This document shows, one piece after another, positions 1 through 9,756 of a DNA stretch of 64,000 nucleotides. Position 1 is the first letter of the stretch; each line of letters begins with the position of its first letter. A program made the translations under genes and the position numbers. The notes beneath the pieces are model-generated. The model was not told the origin of the DNA, did no database searches, and was given only the letters and a program-made list of their open reading frames with translations. The stretch comes from Escherichia coli. GTDB taxonomy: Bacteria; Pseudomonadota; Gammaproteobacteria; Enterobacterales; Enterobacteriaceae. The DNA is taken from the NCBI GenBank assembly GCA_021307345.1, contig CP089930.1, positions 3,472,001-3,536,000 on the forward strand, written 5' to 3'.

Positions 1-255
1 GTTATTGACACGCCGCAGAAATTTGAAGCTCATCGCCTGACGATGGCACAGAATGAGTGGCGGCGCATGAAGGACAATAACTCGCAGGAGTGCCGTAACT
101 GTCACAACTTCGAGTATATGGATACAACCGCCCAGAAATCTGTTGCCGCTAAGATGCACGACCAGGCGGTGAAAGATGGGCAAACCTGTATTGATTGCCA
201 TAAAGGGATAGCGCACAAGCTGCCCGATATGCGTGAAGTCGAGCCAGGTTTTTAA
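1..255 (+). CDS. napC: NapC, membrane tetraheme cytochrome c (C-terminal end only)
   Basis: The reading frame is open from base 1 and ends at TAA 253-255, so only about 84 C-terminal residues are present. Two CxxCH heme-binding motifs are visible (CRNCH and CIDCH), followed by the tail GIAHKLPDMREVEPGF that I recognise as E. coli NapC. NapC is an inner-membrane quinol dehydrogenase of the NapC/NirT family that passes electrons from the quinol pool to the periplasmic nitrate reductase NapAB. It is the last nap gene. ccmA starts 12 bases downstream on the same strand, so nap and ccm are probably co-transcribed. This fits the need of NapC and NapB for covalent heme. Confidence 0.96.
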   Translation, partial: VIDTPQKFEAHRLTMAQNEWRRMKDNNSQECRNCHNFEYMDTTAQKSVAAKMHDQAVKDGQTCIDCHKGIAHKLPDMREVEPGF

Positions 256-267
256 CAGGGTTATTGC

Positions 268-891
268 TTGGGTATGCTTGAAGCCAGAGAGTTACTTTGT
301 GAGCGGGATGAACGAACCTTATTTAGTGGTTTATCATTTACGCTGAACGCAGGAGAGTGGGTACAAATCACCGGTAGCAACGGCGCGGGGAAGACAACGC
401 TTCTCCGTTTGCTGACGGGATTGTCTCGCCCTGATGCGGGTGACGTTCTCTGGCAAGGGCAGCCCTTGCATCAGGTACGCGACAGCTACCATCAAAACCT
501 GTTATGGATAGGCCATCAGCCGGGGATCAAAACCCGGCTGACGGCGTTAGAAAATCTGCACTTTTATCATCGCGATGGCGATACCGCACAATGTCTGGAA
601 GCTCTGGCGCAGGCCGGGCTTGCCGGATTCGAAGATATTCCGGTAAATCAACTTTCTGCCGGGCAACAACGCCGCGTCGCTTTAGCGCGTCTGTGGTTGA
701 CCCGTGCCACGTTATGGATCCTCGACGAACCTTTTACCGCGATTGACGTTAACGGCGTCGATCGTCTGACCCAGCGAATGGCGCAACATACGGAGCAGGG
801 GGGGATTGTGATTCTGACCACTCACCAGCCGCTCAACGTTGCTGAAAGTAAAATTCGCCGCATTTCACTGACGCAAACGAGGGCCGCATGA
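268..891 (+). CDS. ccmA: CcmA, ATPase of the heme c maturation ABC complex
   Basis: This 207-residue ABC ATPase has a Walker A motif (GSNGAGKTT, about residues 36-44), an ABC signature (LSAGQQRR) and a Walker B (LWILDEPF). With CcmB, CcmC and CcmD it drives release of holo-CcmE loaded with heme at the periplasmic face of the inner membrane. I used the TTG at 268, which gives the family length and the N-terminus [10 protein letters not shown]; an ATG two codons later is the alternative. The end overlaps ccmB by ATGA. Confidence 0.96.
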   Translation: MGMLEARELLCERDERTLFSGLSFTLNAGEWVQITGSNGAGKTTLLRLLTGLSRPDAGDVLWQGQPLHQVRDSYHQNLLWIGHQPGIKTRLTALENLHFYHRDGDTAQCLEALAQAGLAGFEDIPVNQLSAGQQRRVALARLWLTRATLWILDEPFTAIDVNGVDRLTQRMAQHTEQGGIVILTTHQPLNVAESKIRRISLTQTRAA

Positions 892-1550
892 TGTTCTGGC
901 GCATTTTCCGTCTTGAGCTGCGCGTGGCGTTTCGCCATAGTGCCGAAATCGCTAATCCGCTGTGGTTCTTCCTGATTGTTATTACCCTTTTTCCGCTCAG
1001 TATTGGCCCGGAGCCGCAGCTGCTGGCGCGTATTGCACCGGGAGTTATCTGGGTTGCGGCGCTGCTTTCTTCACTGTTGGCGCTGGAGCGGCTGTTCCGT
1101 GATGATTTGCAGGACGGCAGTCTTGAACAATTGATGTTGTTGCCGTTACCCTTGCCTGCCGTTGTGCTGGCGAAGGTGATGGCGCACTGGATGGTAACCG
1201 GTCTGCCGTTACTCATCCTCTCGCCTCTGGTGGCATTGCTACTGGGAATGGACGTTTATGGCTGGCAAGTGATGGCGCTGACGCTGCTGCTGGGAACCCC
1301 AACGCTTGGCTTTCTCGGCGCACCTGGCGTGGCACTGACGGTGGGACTTAAGCGCGGCGGCGTGCTACTGAGCATTCTGGTATTACCGCTGACTATCCCA
1401 TTACTCATCTTTGCCACCGCCGCGATGGACGCGGCTTCGATGCATTTGCCCGTTGACGGGTATCTGGCAATTTTAGGCGCGTTGCTGGCAGGCACCGCGA
1501 CATTAAGTCCTTTTGCGACGGCGGCAGCGTTAAGAATCAGCATTCAATAA
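888..1550 (+). CDS. ccmB: CcmB, membrane subunit of the heme c maturation ABC complex
   Basis: This is a 220-residue hydrophobic protein with about six membrane segments, matching the CcmB family in length and sequence. It forms the membrane part of the CcmABCD complex that frees heme-loaded CcmE. The start codon lies inside the ATGA overlap with ccmA, so translation is coupled. It is followed by the only sizeable gap in the ccm operon, 41 bases before ccmC. Confidence 0.96.
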   Translation: MMFWRIFRLELRVAFRHSAEIANPLWFFLIVITLFPLSIGPEPQLLARIAPGVIWVAALLSSLLALERLFRDDLQDGSLEQLMLLPLPLPAVVLAKVMAHWMVTGLPLLILSPLVALLLGMDVYGWQVMALTLLLGTPTLGFLGAPGVALTVGLKRGGVLLSILVLPLTIPLLIFATAAMDAASMHLPVDGYLAILGALLAGTATLSPFATAAALRISIQ

Positions 1551-1591
1551 CGCTGGATTACTGATTTTTGTTCAAGTCTGGTATCGAAACT

Positions 1592-2329
1592 ATGTGGAAA
1601 ACACTGCATCAACTGGCGATCCCACCACGGCTGTACCAAATCTGTGGCTGGTTTATACCGTGGCTGGCAATCGCCAGTGTGGTTGTGCTTACCGTCGGCT
1701 GGATCTGGGGATTCGGCTTTGCCCCCGCTGATTATCAACAGGGAAATAGCTACCGCATTATCTATCTGCATGTACCTGCGGCGATCTGGTCAATGGGGAT
1801 TTATGCCTCAATGGCGGTGGCCGCGTTTATTGGCCTTATCTGGCAGATGAAAATGGCCAACCTGGCGGTGGCGGCGATGGCGCCCATTGGTGCCGTGTTT
1901 ACCTTTATTGCCCTGGTCACCGGTTCTGCGTGGGGAAAACCGATGTGGGGCACCTGGTGGGTATGGGACGCACGCCTGACTTCTGAACTGGTGCTGCTGT
2001 TTTTGTATGTGGGTGTGATTGCCCTGTGGCACGCCTTCGACGACCGGCGTCTGGCAGGCCGTGCGGCAGGTATTCTGGTGCTGATTGGCGTGGTGAATCT
2101 GCCGATTATTCATTACTCCGTGGAGTGGTGGAACACCCTGCATCAGGGATCAACGCGGATGCAGCAAAGTATCGATCCGGCGATGCGTTCGCCGCTGCGC
2201 TGGTCGATTTTCGGCTTCCTGCTGCTGTCTGCCACGCTGACGCTGATGCGGATGCGTAATTTGATTTTGCTGATGGAAAAACGCCGTCCGTGGGTGAGTG
2301 AACTGATACTGAAAAGAGGCCGTAAATGA
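1592..2329 (+). CDS. ccmC: CcmC, heme delivery protein to CcmE
   Basis: This 245-residue multispanning protein carries the tryptophan-rich WWD motif of heme-handling proteins (WGTWWVWDARL, about residues 119-129) in a periplasmic loop, with conserved histidines on either side. CcmC presents heme to the covalent heme carrier CcmE. The frame is open upstream to an in-frame TTG at 1568, but the ATG at 1592 gives the known E. coli N-terminus MWKTLHQL, so I chose it. It overlaps ccmD by ATGA. Confidence 0.96.
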   Translation: MWKTLHQLAIPPRLYQICGWFIPWLAIASVVVLTVGWIWGFGFAPADYQQGNSYRIIYLHVPAAIWSMGIYASMAVAAFIGLIWQMKMANLAVAAMAPIGAVFTFIALVTGSAWGKPMWGTWWVWDARLTSELVLLFLYVGVIALWHAFDDRRLAGRAAGILVLIGVVNLPIIHYSVEWWNTLHQGSTRMQQSIDPAMRSPLRWSIFGFLLLSATLTLMRMRNLILLMEKRRPWVSELILKRGRK

Positions 2330-2535
2330 CCCCTGCATTTGCTTCCTGGAATGAATTTTTCGCAATGGGCGGTTACGCCTTTTATGTCTGGCTGGCGGTG
2401 GTGATGACCGTTATTCCGCTGGTGGTTTTGGTCGTGCACTCGGTGATGCAGCATCGCGCAATTCTGCGTGGCGTGGCGCAACAGCGGGCGCGTGAGGCGC
2501 GTTTACGTGCTGCGCAACAGCAGGAGGCTGCATGA
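2326..2535 (+). CDS. ccmD: CcmD, small membrane subunit of the heme maturation complex
   Basis: This 69-residue protein has one membrane span (about residues 18-38) followed by an Arg/Gln-rich cytoplasmic tail, as expected for CcmD. In E. coli CcmD is needed to release holo-CcmE from the CcmABC complex. It overlaps ccmC and ccmE by ATGA on both sides, typical of tight stoichiometric coupling. Confidence 0.95.
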
Positions 2536-3011
2536 ATATTCGCCGTAAAAACCGCTTGTGGATTGCCTGTGCCGTTCTGGCGGGGCTGGCGCTGACTATC
2601 GGTCTGGTGCTATATGCGCTGCGCTCGAATATCGATCTTTTTTATACGCCGGGGGAGATTCTCTACGGCAAACGTGAAACCCAACAGATGCCGGAAGTCG
2701 GGCAGCGCCTGCGCGTCGGCGGAATGGTGATGCCGGGGAGCGTGCAGCGCGATCCCAATTCGCTGAAAGTAACGTTCACCATTTACGACGCTGAAGGCTC
2801 AGTGGATGTCTCTTACGAAGGCATTTTGCCGGATCTGTTCCGTGAAGGGCAGGGCGTTGTGGTGCAGGGCGAACTGGAAAAAGGCAATCATATCCTCGCG
2901 AAAGAAGTGCTGGCGAAACACGATGAAAACTATACGCCGCCAGAAGTCGAAAAAGCGATGGAAGCGAATCACCGTCGCCCGGCGAGTGTTTATAAGGATC
3001 CAGCATCATGA
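2532..3011 (+). CDS. ccmE: CcmE, periplasmic heme chaperone
   Basis: This 159-residue protein has an N-terminal membrane anchor (about residues 8-29) and a periplasmic OB-fold domain. The heme-attachment motif HDENY is visible, with the covalent heme ligand His130 and Tyr134. CcmE binds heme on His130 and hands it to the CcmF/CcmH ligation complex. ATGA overlaps join it to ccmD and ccmF. Confidence 0.96.
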
Positions 3012-4951
3012 TGCCAGAAATTGGTAACGGGCTGCTGTGCCTGGCGCTAGGAATTGCGCTGCTGCTGTCCGTGTATCCGTTATGGGGCGTGGCGCGCGGA
3101 GATGCGCGCATGATGGCGTCTTCCCGCTTGTTTGCCTGGCTACTGTTCATGACTGTGGCTGGCGCATTTCTGGTGCTGGTCAATGCTTTCGTGGTCAACG
3201 ACTTTACCGTCACCTATGTTGCCAGCAACTCCAATACCCAGCTTCCGGTGTGGTATCGCGTGGCGGCTACCTGGGGCGCGCATGAAGGCTCGCTACTGCT
3301 GTGGGTGCTGCTGATGAGCGGCTGGACGTTTGCGGTAGCGATTTTTAGCCAGCGTATTCCGCTGGATATTGTTGCTCGCGTACTGGCGATAATGGGGATG
3401 GTCAGTGTCGGCTTTTTGCTGTTCATTCTCTTTACCTCTAACCCGTTCTCACGCACGTTGCCGAACTTCCCGATTGAAGGTCGCGATCTTAACCCGCTGT
3501 TGCAGGATCCGGGGCTAATCTTCCATCCGCCTCTGCTTTATATGGGGTACGTCGGCTTCTCGGTGGCGTTTGCTTTTGCCATTGCTTCTTTGCTGAGTGG
3601 GCGTCTGGACAGCACTTACGCACGTTTTACCCGTCCGTGGACGCTGGCGGCGTGGATCTTCCTGACGCTCGGCATTGTGCTTGGTTCCGCATGGGCCTAT
3701 TACGAACTCGGCTGGGGCGGCTGGTGGTTCTGGGATCCGGTAGAAAACGCCTCGTTTATGCCGTGGCTGGTGGGGACTGCGCTGATGCACTCACTGGCGG
3801 TCACTGAACAACGCGCCAGCTTCAAAGCGTGGACATTACTGCTGGCAATCAGTGCCTTCTCGTTGTGTCTGTTGGGGACTTTCCTCGTGCGTTCCGGCGT
3901 GCTGGTATCGGTACACGCGTTTGCGTCTGATCCGGCACGCGGTATGTTTATCCTCGCCTTTATGGTGCTGGTGATTGGTGGTTCGCTGCTGCTGTTTGCC
4001 GCGCGTGGACACAAAGTTCGCTCACGCGTAAACAATGCGCTGTGGTCGCGGGAATCTTTGCTGTTAGCGAACAACGTTTTGCTGGTCGCCGCGATGCTGG
4101 TGGTGTTGCTGGGGACGCTGCTGCCGCTGGTGCACAAGCAACTGGGACTGGGCAGTATTTCGATTGGCGAACCGTTCTTCAACACTATGTTTACCTGGCT
4201 GATGGTGCCGTTTGCGCTACTGCTTGGTGTCGGCCCTCTGGTGCGCTGGGGACGCGATCGCCCGCGTAAAATCCGCAATTTGTTGATTATCGCCTTCATC
4301 TCTACGCTGGTGCTGTCGCTGCTGTTGCCGTGGCTGTTCGAAAGCAAAGTTGTGGCGATGACGGTGCTCGGTCTGGCAATGGCCTGCTGGATTGCGGTGC
4401 TGGCAATTGCGGAAGCTGCGCTGCGTATTTCACGCGGCACGAAAACCACCTTCAGTTATTGGGGGATGGTGGCGGCTCACCTGGGGCTGGCAGTGACAAT
4501 TGTTGGCATTGCTTTTAGCCAGAACTATAGCGTTGAGCGTGATGTGCGCATGAAGTCCGGCGATAGCGTCGATATTCATGAATATCGCTTCACCTTCCGT
4601 GATGTCAAAGAGGTGACTGGTCCGAACTGGCGTGGCGGTGTGGCGACTATCGGCGTAACGCGAGATGGCAAGCCGGAAACAGTGCTGTATGCAGAAAAAC
4701 GTTATTACAACACTGCCGGGTCGATGATGACCGAAGCGGCGATTGACGGTGGCATCACGCGTGACCTGTACGCGGCACTCGGTGAAGAGCTGGAAAACGG
4801 CGCGTGGGCCGTGCGTCTTTACTACAAACCATTTGTTCGCTGGATTTGGGCGGGCGGGCTGATGATGGCGTTGGGCGGACTGCTGTGTCTGTTTGATCCT
4901 CGCTATCGTAAGCGCGTGAACCCGCAGAAAACTGCGCCGGAGGCTGTATGA
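3008..4951 (+). CDS. ccmF: CcmF, cytochrome c heme lyase core subunit
   Basis: This is a 647-residue protein with many membrane segments and the WWD heme-binding motif ([18 protein letters not shown], about residues 236-253). It belongs to the CcmF/CycK/NrfE family and, with CcmH, transfers heme from CcmE to apocytochrome c in the periplasm. A large periplasmic domain near residues 510-610 precedes the last span. ATGA overlaps link it to ccmE and ccmG. Confidence 0.96.
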
Positions 4952-5505
4952 AGCGCAAAGTATTGTTAATTCCTTTGATTATCTTCCTGGCGATTGCCGC
5001 AGCATTGCTGTGGCAGCTGGCGCGTAATGCCGAAGGGGATGATCCGACCAATCTGGAATCGGCGCTCATTGGCAAGCCAGTGCCGACGTTTCGCCTCGAA
5101 TCACTGGACAATCCGGGGCAGTTTTATCAGGCAGATGTGCTGACTCAGGGCAAACCGGTGCTGCTTAACGTCTGGGCGACCTGGTGCCCGACCTGCCGTG
5201 CGGAACATCAATATCTGAATCAGCTTTCTGCGCAGGGCATCCGCGTGGTGGGTATGAACTATAAAGACGACTGGCAGAAAGCAATTAGCTGGCTGAAAGA
5301 ACTGGGCAATCCTTACGCGCTAAGCCTGTTTGATGGCGACGGCATGTTAGGGCTGGATCTCGGCGTGTATGGCGCGCCAGAAACGTTTCTCATCGATGGC
5401 AACGGCATCATTCGCTATCGCCATGCGGGCGATCTCAATCCTCGCGTCTGGGAAGAAGAGATCAAGCCGCTGTGGGAGAAATACAGTAAGGAGGCCGCAC
5501 AATGA
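4948..5505 (+). CDS. ccmG: CcmG/DsbE, membrane-anchored thiol:disulfide oxidoreductase
   Basis: This 185-residue thioredoxin-fold protein has one N-terminal membrane anchor (about residues 5-23) and the active site WCPTC (Cys80 and Cys83). It receives electrons from DsbD and keeps the CxxCH cysteines of apocytochromes c reduced for heme attachment. It overlaps ccmF and ccmH by ATGA. Confidence 0.96.
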   Translation: MKRKVLLIPLIIFLAIAAALLWQLARNAEGDDPTNLESALIGKPVPTFRLESLDNPGQFYQADVLTQGKPVLLNVWATWCPTCRAEHQYLNQLSAQGIRVVGMNYKDDWQKAISWLKELGNPYALSLFDGDGMLGLDLGVYGAPETFLIDGNGIIRYRHAGDLNPRVWEEEIKPLWEKYSKEAAQ

Positions 5506-6554
5506 GGTTTTTATTGGGCGTGCTGATGCTGATGATCTCCGGCTCGGCGCTGGCGACCATCGACGTGTTGCAGTTTAAAGATGAAGCACAGGAACAGCAG
5601 TTCCGCCAGCTCACGGAAGAACTGCGCTGCCCGAAATGCCAGAACAACAGTATTGCCGATTCCAACTCGATGATTGCCACTGACCTGCGCCAGAAAGTGT
5701 ATGAACTGATGCAGGAAGGTAAAAGCAAGAAAGAGATTGTTGATTATATGGTGGCGCGTTACGGCAACTTCGTCACTTACGATCCGCCATTAACACCGCT
5801 GACCGTGCTGCTGTGGGTGCTGCCAGTTGTCGCTATTGGTATCGGCGGCTGGGTGATTTACTCCCGCTCGCGGCGTCGGGTGCATGTGGCGCAGGAGGAG
5901 TTTCCTGAACAAAGCGTGCCGGAAGGTAAGCGTGCCGGATATGTTGTTTATCTGCCGGGTATTGTGGTGGCGTTAATTGTAGCTGGCGTCAGCTACTACC
6001 AGACTGGCAATTATCAGCAGGTGAAAATCTGGCAGCAGGCCACGGCGCAGGCTCCGGCGTTGCTGGACAGGGCGCTGGATCCGAAAGCCGATCCGCTCAA
6101 CGAAGAAGAGATGTCACGTCTTGCGCTGGGGATGCGTACTCAACTGCAAAAAAATCCAGGAGATATTGAAGGCTGGATTATGTTGGGTCGCGTTGGGATG
6201 GCGCTGGGTAACGCCAGTATCGCGACCGATGCATATGCCACTGCGTATCGCCTCGATCCGAAAAACAGTGATGCTGCGCTAGGTTACGCGGAGGCGTTAA
6301 CGCGTTCTTCTGACCCCAACGATAACCGCCTGGGCGGCGAGTTGTTGCGTCAACTGGTGAGAAGTGACCACAGCAATATTCGCGTGCTGAGCATGTATGC
6401 GTTTAACGCCTTTGAGCAGCAGCGATTTGGCGAAGCCGTTGCCGCGTGGGAGATGATGTTGAAACTCTTACCTGCCAACGATACTCGCCGTGCGGTGATT
6501 GAGCGCAGTATCGCGCAGGCGATGCAGCATTTGTCGCCGCAGGAGAGTAAGTAA
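5502..6554 (+). CDS. ccmH: CcmH, apocytochrome c thiol reductase and TPR subunit of heme lyase
   Basis: The 350-residue protein has a signal peptide, the reductase motif LRCPKCQ (Cys43 and Cys46), membrane spans near residues 105 and 150, and a C-terminal TPR domain. This is the fused CcmH+CcmI (CycL+CycH) architecture of enterobacteria. The N-terminal cysteines reduce apocytochrome c; the TPR part binds it. It is the last ccm gene. Two REP-like units and a terminator follow. Confidence 0.95.
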   Translation: MRFLLGVLMLMISGSALATIDVLQFKDEAQEQQFRQLTEELRCPKCQNNSIADSNSMIATDLRQKVYELMQEGKSKKEIVDYMVARYGNFVTYDPPLTPLTVLLWVLPVVAIGIGGWVIYSRSRRRVHVAQEEFPEQSVPEGKRAGYVVYLPGIVVALIVAGVSYYQTGNYQQVKIWQQATAQAPALLDRALDPKADPLNEEEMSRLALGMRTQLQKNPGDIEGWIMLGRVGMALGNASIATDAYATAYRLDPKNSDAALGYAEALTRSSDPNDNRLGGELLRQLVRSDHSNIRVLSMYAFNAFEQQRFGEAVAAWEMMLKLLPANDTRRAVIERSIAQAMQHLSPQESK

Positions 6555-6613
6555 GAAGAAGCCCGATGGTGACGCCATTGGAGCCAGGCGGATGACAACG
6601 TGCGCTATGTTTA

Positions 6614-6713
6614 TGCCGGATGCGGCGTGATCGCCTTATTCGGCCTACAAAATCGTGCAAATTCAATACATTGCTCGATCTGCGTAGGCCTGATAAGCAT
6701 AGCGCATCAGGCA
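6614..6713. repeat. Two REP-like units (BIME) after ccmH
   Basis: One unit at 6614-6649 begins TGCCGGATGCGGCG and ends CGGCCTACA. A second, degenerate unit at 6684-6713 begins GTAGGCCTGATAAG and ends GCATCAGGCA. They are in opposite orientation, as in bacterial interspersed mosaic elements, and lie between ccmH and the terminator. Confidence 0.85.
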
Positions 6714-6736
6714 GTTTTGCGTTTGTCATCAATCTC

Positions 6737-6769
6737 AGCCCGATGATAAATCCATCGGGCTATTTTTTT
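6737..6769 (+). terminator. Intrinsic terminator of the ccm operon
   Basis: A perfect 9-bp stem (AGCCCGATG at 6737-6745 with CATCGGGCT at 6753-6761) and a 7-base loop are followed by ATTTTTTTA. The T-run touches the stop codon of the convergent narP gene at 6768-6770. Confidence 0.85.
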
Positions 6770-7415
6770 ATTGTGTCCCGCGTTGTTGCAGGAACAGAAT
6801 GGTGGCCGCCACGCGTGAGCGGACATTGAGTTTACGCAGCAGATTGCGAATGTGCACTTTTACCGTCTGCTCAGAAATATTCAACACCGAGGCAATTTGC
6901 TTATTCGACAGCCCTTGCGCCAGCTCGTGCAGAACATCCAGCTCACGCTCCGTCAGCACGCTGAAGGGATCTTCTTCCGCACCGAACATTTCACGTTCGC
7001 GCAAGTACTGATTGACGCGTTCGCTAAAGACTTTGCTGCCTTTTGCTCCGGCGCGAATTGCTTCCAGCAATACTTCCGGGTCGCTGTCTTTTAGCAGATA
7101 GCCGTCTGCGCCTGCGTCTATCAGTGCAAAGACATCGCTGGAGGCATCTGATACGGTCAGGATAATAATTTGCGCGGTAACGCCATCCCTGCGCAAGGCA
7201 TTGAGGGTATCCAGGCCACTCATACCTTTCATATTGAGATCCAGCAAGATAACGTCGATATCCAGTCGATTAGCCAGATCGATAGCACTAGCGCCGTCGC
7301 CTGCTTCGGCGACCACTTCAAAACCAGGATCAAGCTCCAGTAACTGACGAACACCGCGTCGCATAAGTGGATGATCATCCACAATCATCACCTGAAAAGG
7401 CGTTGCTTCAGGCAT
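6768..7415 (-). CDS. narP: NarP, nitrate/nitrite response regulator
   Basis: This 215-residue protein has a receiver domain with phospho-acceptor Asp59 in the block VILLDLNM, and a C-terminal LuxR/NarL-type helix-turn-helix (LSNKQIASVLNISEQTVKVHIRNLL). NarP is phosphorylated by the sensors NarQ and NarX, and regulates nap-ccm and other anaerobic genes. It lies convergent to the nap-ccm operon it controls. The frame extends ten codons upstream, but the ATG at 7415 with the GAG-rich ribosome binding site gives the known start MPEATPFQ. Confidence 0.96.
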   Translation of the reverse strand: MPEATPFQVMIVDDHPLMRRGVRQLLELDPGFEVVAEAGDGASAIDLANRLDIDVILLDLNMKGMSGLDTLNALRRDGVTAQIIILTVSDASSDVFALIDAGADGYLLKDSDPEVLLEAIRAGAKGSKVFSERVNQYLREREMFGAEEDPFSVLTERELDVLHELAQGLSNKQIASVLNISEQTVKVHIRNLLRKLNVRSRVAATILFLQQRGTQ

Positions 7416-7557
7416 AGTAGTCTCCTGAGGTTTTATTAGAATCATTATGTTTGAGCGTAGCGTTGGTAACGCTACCAGGCGCGTGAATGTTACCCCATTT
7501 TATGTATGGGCATGTAGTAAAACTGCAAGTGAGGGTAGCAAGACAATGCTGTGGATA

Positions 7558-7586
7558 TAAAAAAACCAACCGTAAAGGTTGGTTTT
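7558..7586 (-). terminator. Intrinsic terminator of the tRNA-Pro gene
   Basis: A 10-bp perfect stem (7562-7571 with 7577-7586, sequence AAAACCAACC in the plus strand) has a 5-base loop. Read on the minus strand it ends in a run of T. It lies 11 bases beyond the tRNA 3' end. Confidence 0.88.
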
Positions 7587-7597
7587 CTTGGGATTTT

Positions 7598-7674
7598 TGG
7601 TCGGCACGAGAGGATTTGAACCTCCGACCCCCGACACCCCATGACGGTGCGCTACCAGGCTGCGCTACGTGCCG
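7598..7674 (-). tRNA. proL: tRNA-Pro, anticodon GGG
   Basis: The minus strand holds a 77-nucleotide cloverleaf that begins CGGCACG and ends CGTGCCG-A-CCA, with the CCA encoded. The T-arm is GGTTCAAATCC, and the anticodon GGG maps to 7638-7640. A promoter lies just upstream and an intrinsic terminator just downstream, so it is a single-gene unit. It reads CCC and CCU codons and corresponds to E. coli proL. Confidence 0.97.
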
Positions 7675-7688
7675 ACTCGTGGCTGCTT

Positions 7689-7716
7689 ATACTACCGTTT
7701 TCCACACCGATTGCAA
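7689..7716 (-). promoter_or_regulatory. Promoter of tRNA-Pro
   Basis: On the minus strand a -35-like TTGCAA (7711-7716) and a -10-like TAGTAT (7689-7694) are 16 bases apart. A G/C-rich stretch follows before the tRNA 5' end, as in stringently controlled stable-RNA promoters. Confidence 0.65.
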
Positions 7717-7748
7717 GTAAGATATTTTGCTAACTGATTTATAATTAA

Positions 7749-9509
7749 TCAGTTAGCGATGAAACGCTTCTCGTCTGTCAGCACTTGCAATAACAAACTT
7801 AACTGTGGTTTTTCGTCTTTCACTCTTTCGCCACGTAAGTTGTAAGTGCGGTATTTACCGTTATTGTTCAGTACCAGCGTCATTTTCGGGGTGGTAATTG
7901 CCAGCGTATTGTTATCCGCCGCAGTCACCCAGTAATGACGGCGCTCAGGGTTGAACAAATCCTGACCTTGCGAATATTCGCTCGCCGGTGTGCTGACGTG
8001 TAGCAGACGTTGCATCAGCGTGGTCATCAGATCGGTATGGTCGGTCAGGGTATTAATTCGCTGTGCCGGTGTGCCTGGCCAGTGAATCACTAACGGCACC
8101 TGAAGATGACCGTGGGACCAGTCAAAGGTTTCTTCCTCTTCGACCAGCGGAATGCCCCGACCGGCAGTAATAATCACCACCGTATTGTCCAGCTTGCCGG
8201 ACGCTTTCAGCGCATCAAGAACGCGGTTAATCTGGTCATCGACATTACCTGCCGCGCGGCTATATTTCCGTGCAAATGCCTGCTGATTGCTGTCGTCAAT
8301 GTTAGTGCCATTGAAAGATACCCATGAGAACCAGCGATTATCTTCTTGCGCGTAGCGGCTCAGCCAGTTGATCCACTGTGTGGCAGTCTGCTCATCGGAT
8401 TGCGTGCGAACGCTCGGCATTGAGAAGTCTGACAACAATGCCTGACGATACAACGGGCTGGTAAAGCCATCGGATGAGAATAACCCCAGTTGATAGCCTT
8501 GCTGGTTAAGCGCGGTAATTAATGCCGCAGGTGTACGGGTCGACAGAATGCCGTCCATATAACTTGGCGATATGCCATAGAACAGGCCAAAGATGCCGTT
8601 GTCGGTCGTGTTGCCGGAACTCATATGGCGCGTGAACGAAATATTTTGTTCCGCAAAGCCTGCCAGCGCAGGCATCTGCTTCTCAAAGCGTGAGTAGTTC
8701 AGGCCATCGACAGTAATCAGCAAGACGTTTTGCCCGGTGCCCATATCGCGGTAGCGCAGTTCGCTTAACGGATACTGTACGGAAACAGCATCTGGATTGC
8801 CTTGCTCAATAAGACGGCGTTGATACTCCTGCGCATCAAGCAGACCATGCTTCTCAAGAAAACGTCGCGCCGTCATCGGGTACGAAAGCGGCAGGTTAGC
8901 GCGCTGCATGGTGATCGGGCGATAGAAGTTGGCATCGGCCCAGATATACACCACATGCGAGGCGATAAAGGCGATGAATAAGAATGCGGCCAGCGGACGG
9001 GCGAAGCGCCGACGACGTGTCAGGCTGCGCAGCTTTTGCCAGCTCCACGTCGCAAATACCAGTTCAAGCAATAATATTACCGGCACACTGATGAACATCA
9101 GCTGCCAGTCGCGCGCCATCTCATTTTCGTCCGGGTTGATAACTAGCTGCCAGACGATGGGATTAAGATGGAGATGGAAACGGGTAAAGACTTCGCTATC
9201 GATCAGTAATAGCGTCATTCCCGCCGTTGCCAGAATGACGGACAAAAACCTCATCAGCCTCTGGGAGCCGACAATAAAGGTCAGCGGGAAGAGGATCAGC
9301 AAATAGGTGGCGAACACCAGGAAGCTGAAATGACCGATAATGCTTACGTAGGAATAAATACGACCCGCAAGCGTTGTCGGCCAGTCGGCGATAAACAGGT
9401 AACGGCTGCCAATGACGAGCGAAAGCAGAATATTGAACAGTGCAAACCAGTGCCCCCAACTGACCATCTGGGAGACTTTTTCACGGTAGCGCTGACGATG
9501 AGTTACCAT
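7749..9509 (-). CDS. yejM: YejM/PbgA/LapC, inner-membrane regulator of LPS synthesis
   Basis: This 586-residue protein has five N-terminal membrane spans (within about residues 1-190) and a periplasmic domain of the alkaline-phosphatase/sulfatase fold (about 245-586; LLITVDGLNYSRF block). In E. coli it is essential: it senses LPS and protects LpxC by restraining LapB/FtsH. It was earlier proposed to bind cardiolipin. The stop codon falls within an 11-bp inverted repeat (7729-7757). yejL lies 19 bases upstream and is probably co-transcribed. Confidence 0.95.
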   Translation of the reverse strand: MVTHRQRYREKVSQMVSWGHWFALFNILLSLVIGSRYLFIADWPTTLAGRIYSYVSIIGHFSFLVFATYLLILFPLTFIVGSQRLMRFLSVILATAGMTLLLIDSEVFTRFHLHLNPIVWQLVINPDENEMARDWQLMFISVPVILLLELVFATWSWQKLRSLTRRRRFARPLAAFLFIAFIASHVVYIWADANFYRPITMQRANLPLSYPMTARRFLEKHGLLDAQEYQRRLIEQGNPDAVSVQYPLSELRYRDMGTGQNVLLITVDGLNYSRFEKQMPALAGFAEQNISFTRHMSSGNTTDNGIFGLFYGISPSYMDGILSTRTPAALITALNQQGYQLGLFSSDGFTSPLYRQALLSDFSMPSVRTQSDEQTATQWINWLSRYAQEDNRWFSWVSFNGTNIDDSNQQAFARKYSRAAGNVDDQINRVLDALKASGKLDNTVVIITAGRGIPLVEEEETFDWSHGHLQVPLVIHWPGTPAQRINTLTDHTDLMTTLMQRLLHVSTPASEYSQGQDLFNPERRHYWVTAADNNTLAITTPKMTLVLNNNGKYRTYNLRGERVKDEKPQLSLLLQVLTDEKRFIAN

Positions 9510-9528
9510 AACCTGTTATCTGTTTCCC

Positions 9529-9756
9529 TTAGTGCGCTTTGTCTTCGTTGATAGAGGACTGTAAGGCGCGGGCAAAAGAGTTGGCAATCGCCTGGCGCTG
9601 AGCCGGGGCAATGCTGGTGTTGATAAGGTTGGTGACCATATTGCCTAACACCATCAGGGAAAGGTCGGTCGGAGCCTTATGTTTTTCCAGTACGTTGAGC
9701 AGCTCTGCGAGCAATTGTTCAACCTGTTCATCACTGTAGCGGGAAATTTGTGGCAT
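9529..9756 (-). CDS. yejL: YejL, conserved small protein of the UPF0352 family
   Basis: The 75-residue soluble protein starts [20 protein letters not shown] and is mostly predicted helical. It matches E. coli YejL, whose function is unknown. It is directly upstream of yejM on the same strand and divergent from yejK, which suggests a yejLM operon driven from the 181-base gap 9757-9937. Confidence 0.93.

Noticed and set aside
3700-4449. A 249-codon open frame opposite ccmF
   Set aside because: It is inside ccmF, is Ser/Thr-rich as expected from the complement of a membrane gene, and lacks family features.
5502-6554. CcmH longer than the usual short CcmH, as a novel fusion
   Set aside because: The CcmH+CcmI fusion is the standard form in E. 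coli and relatives.
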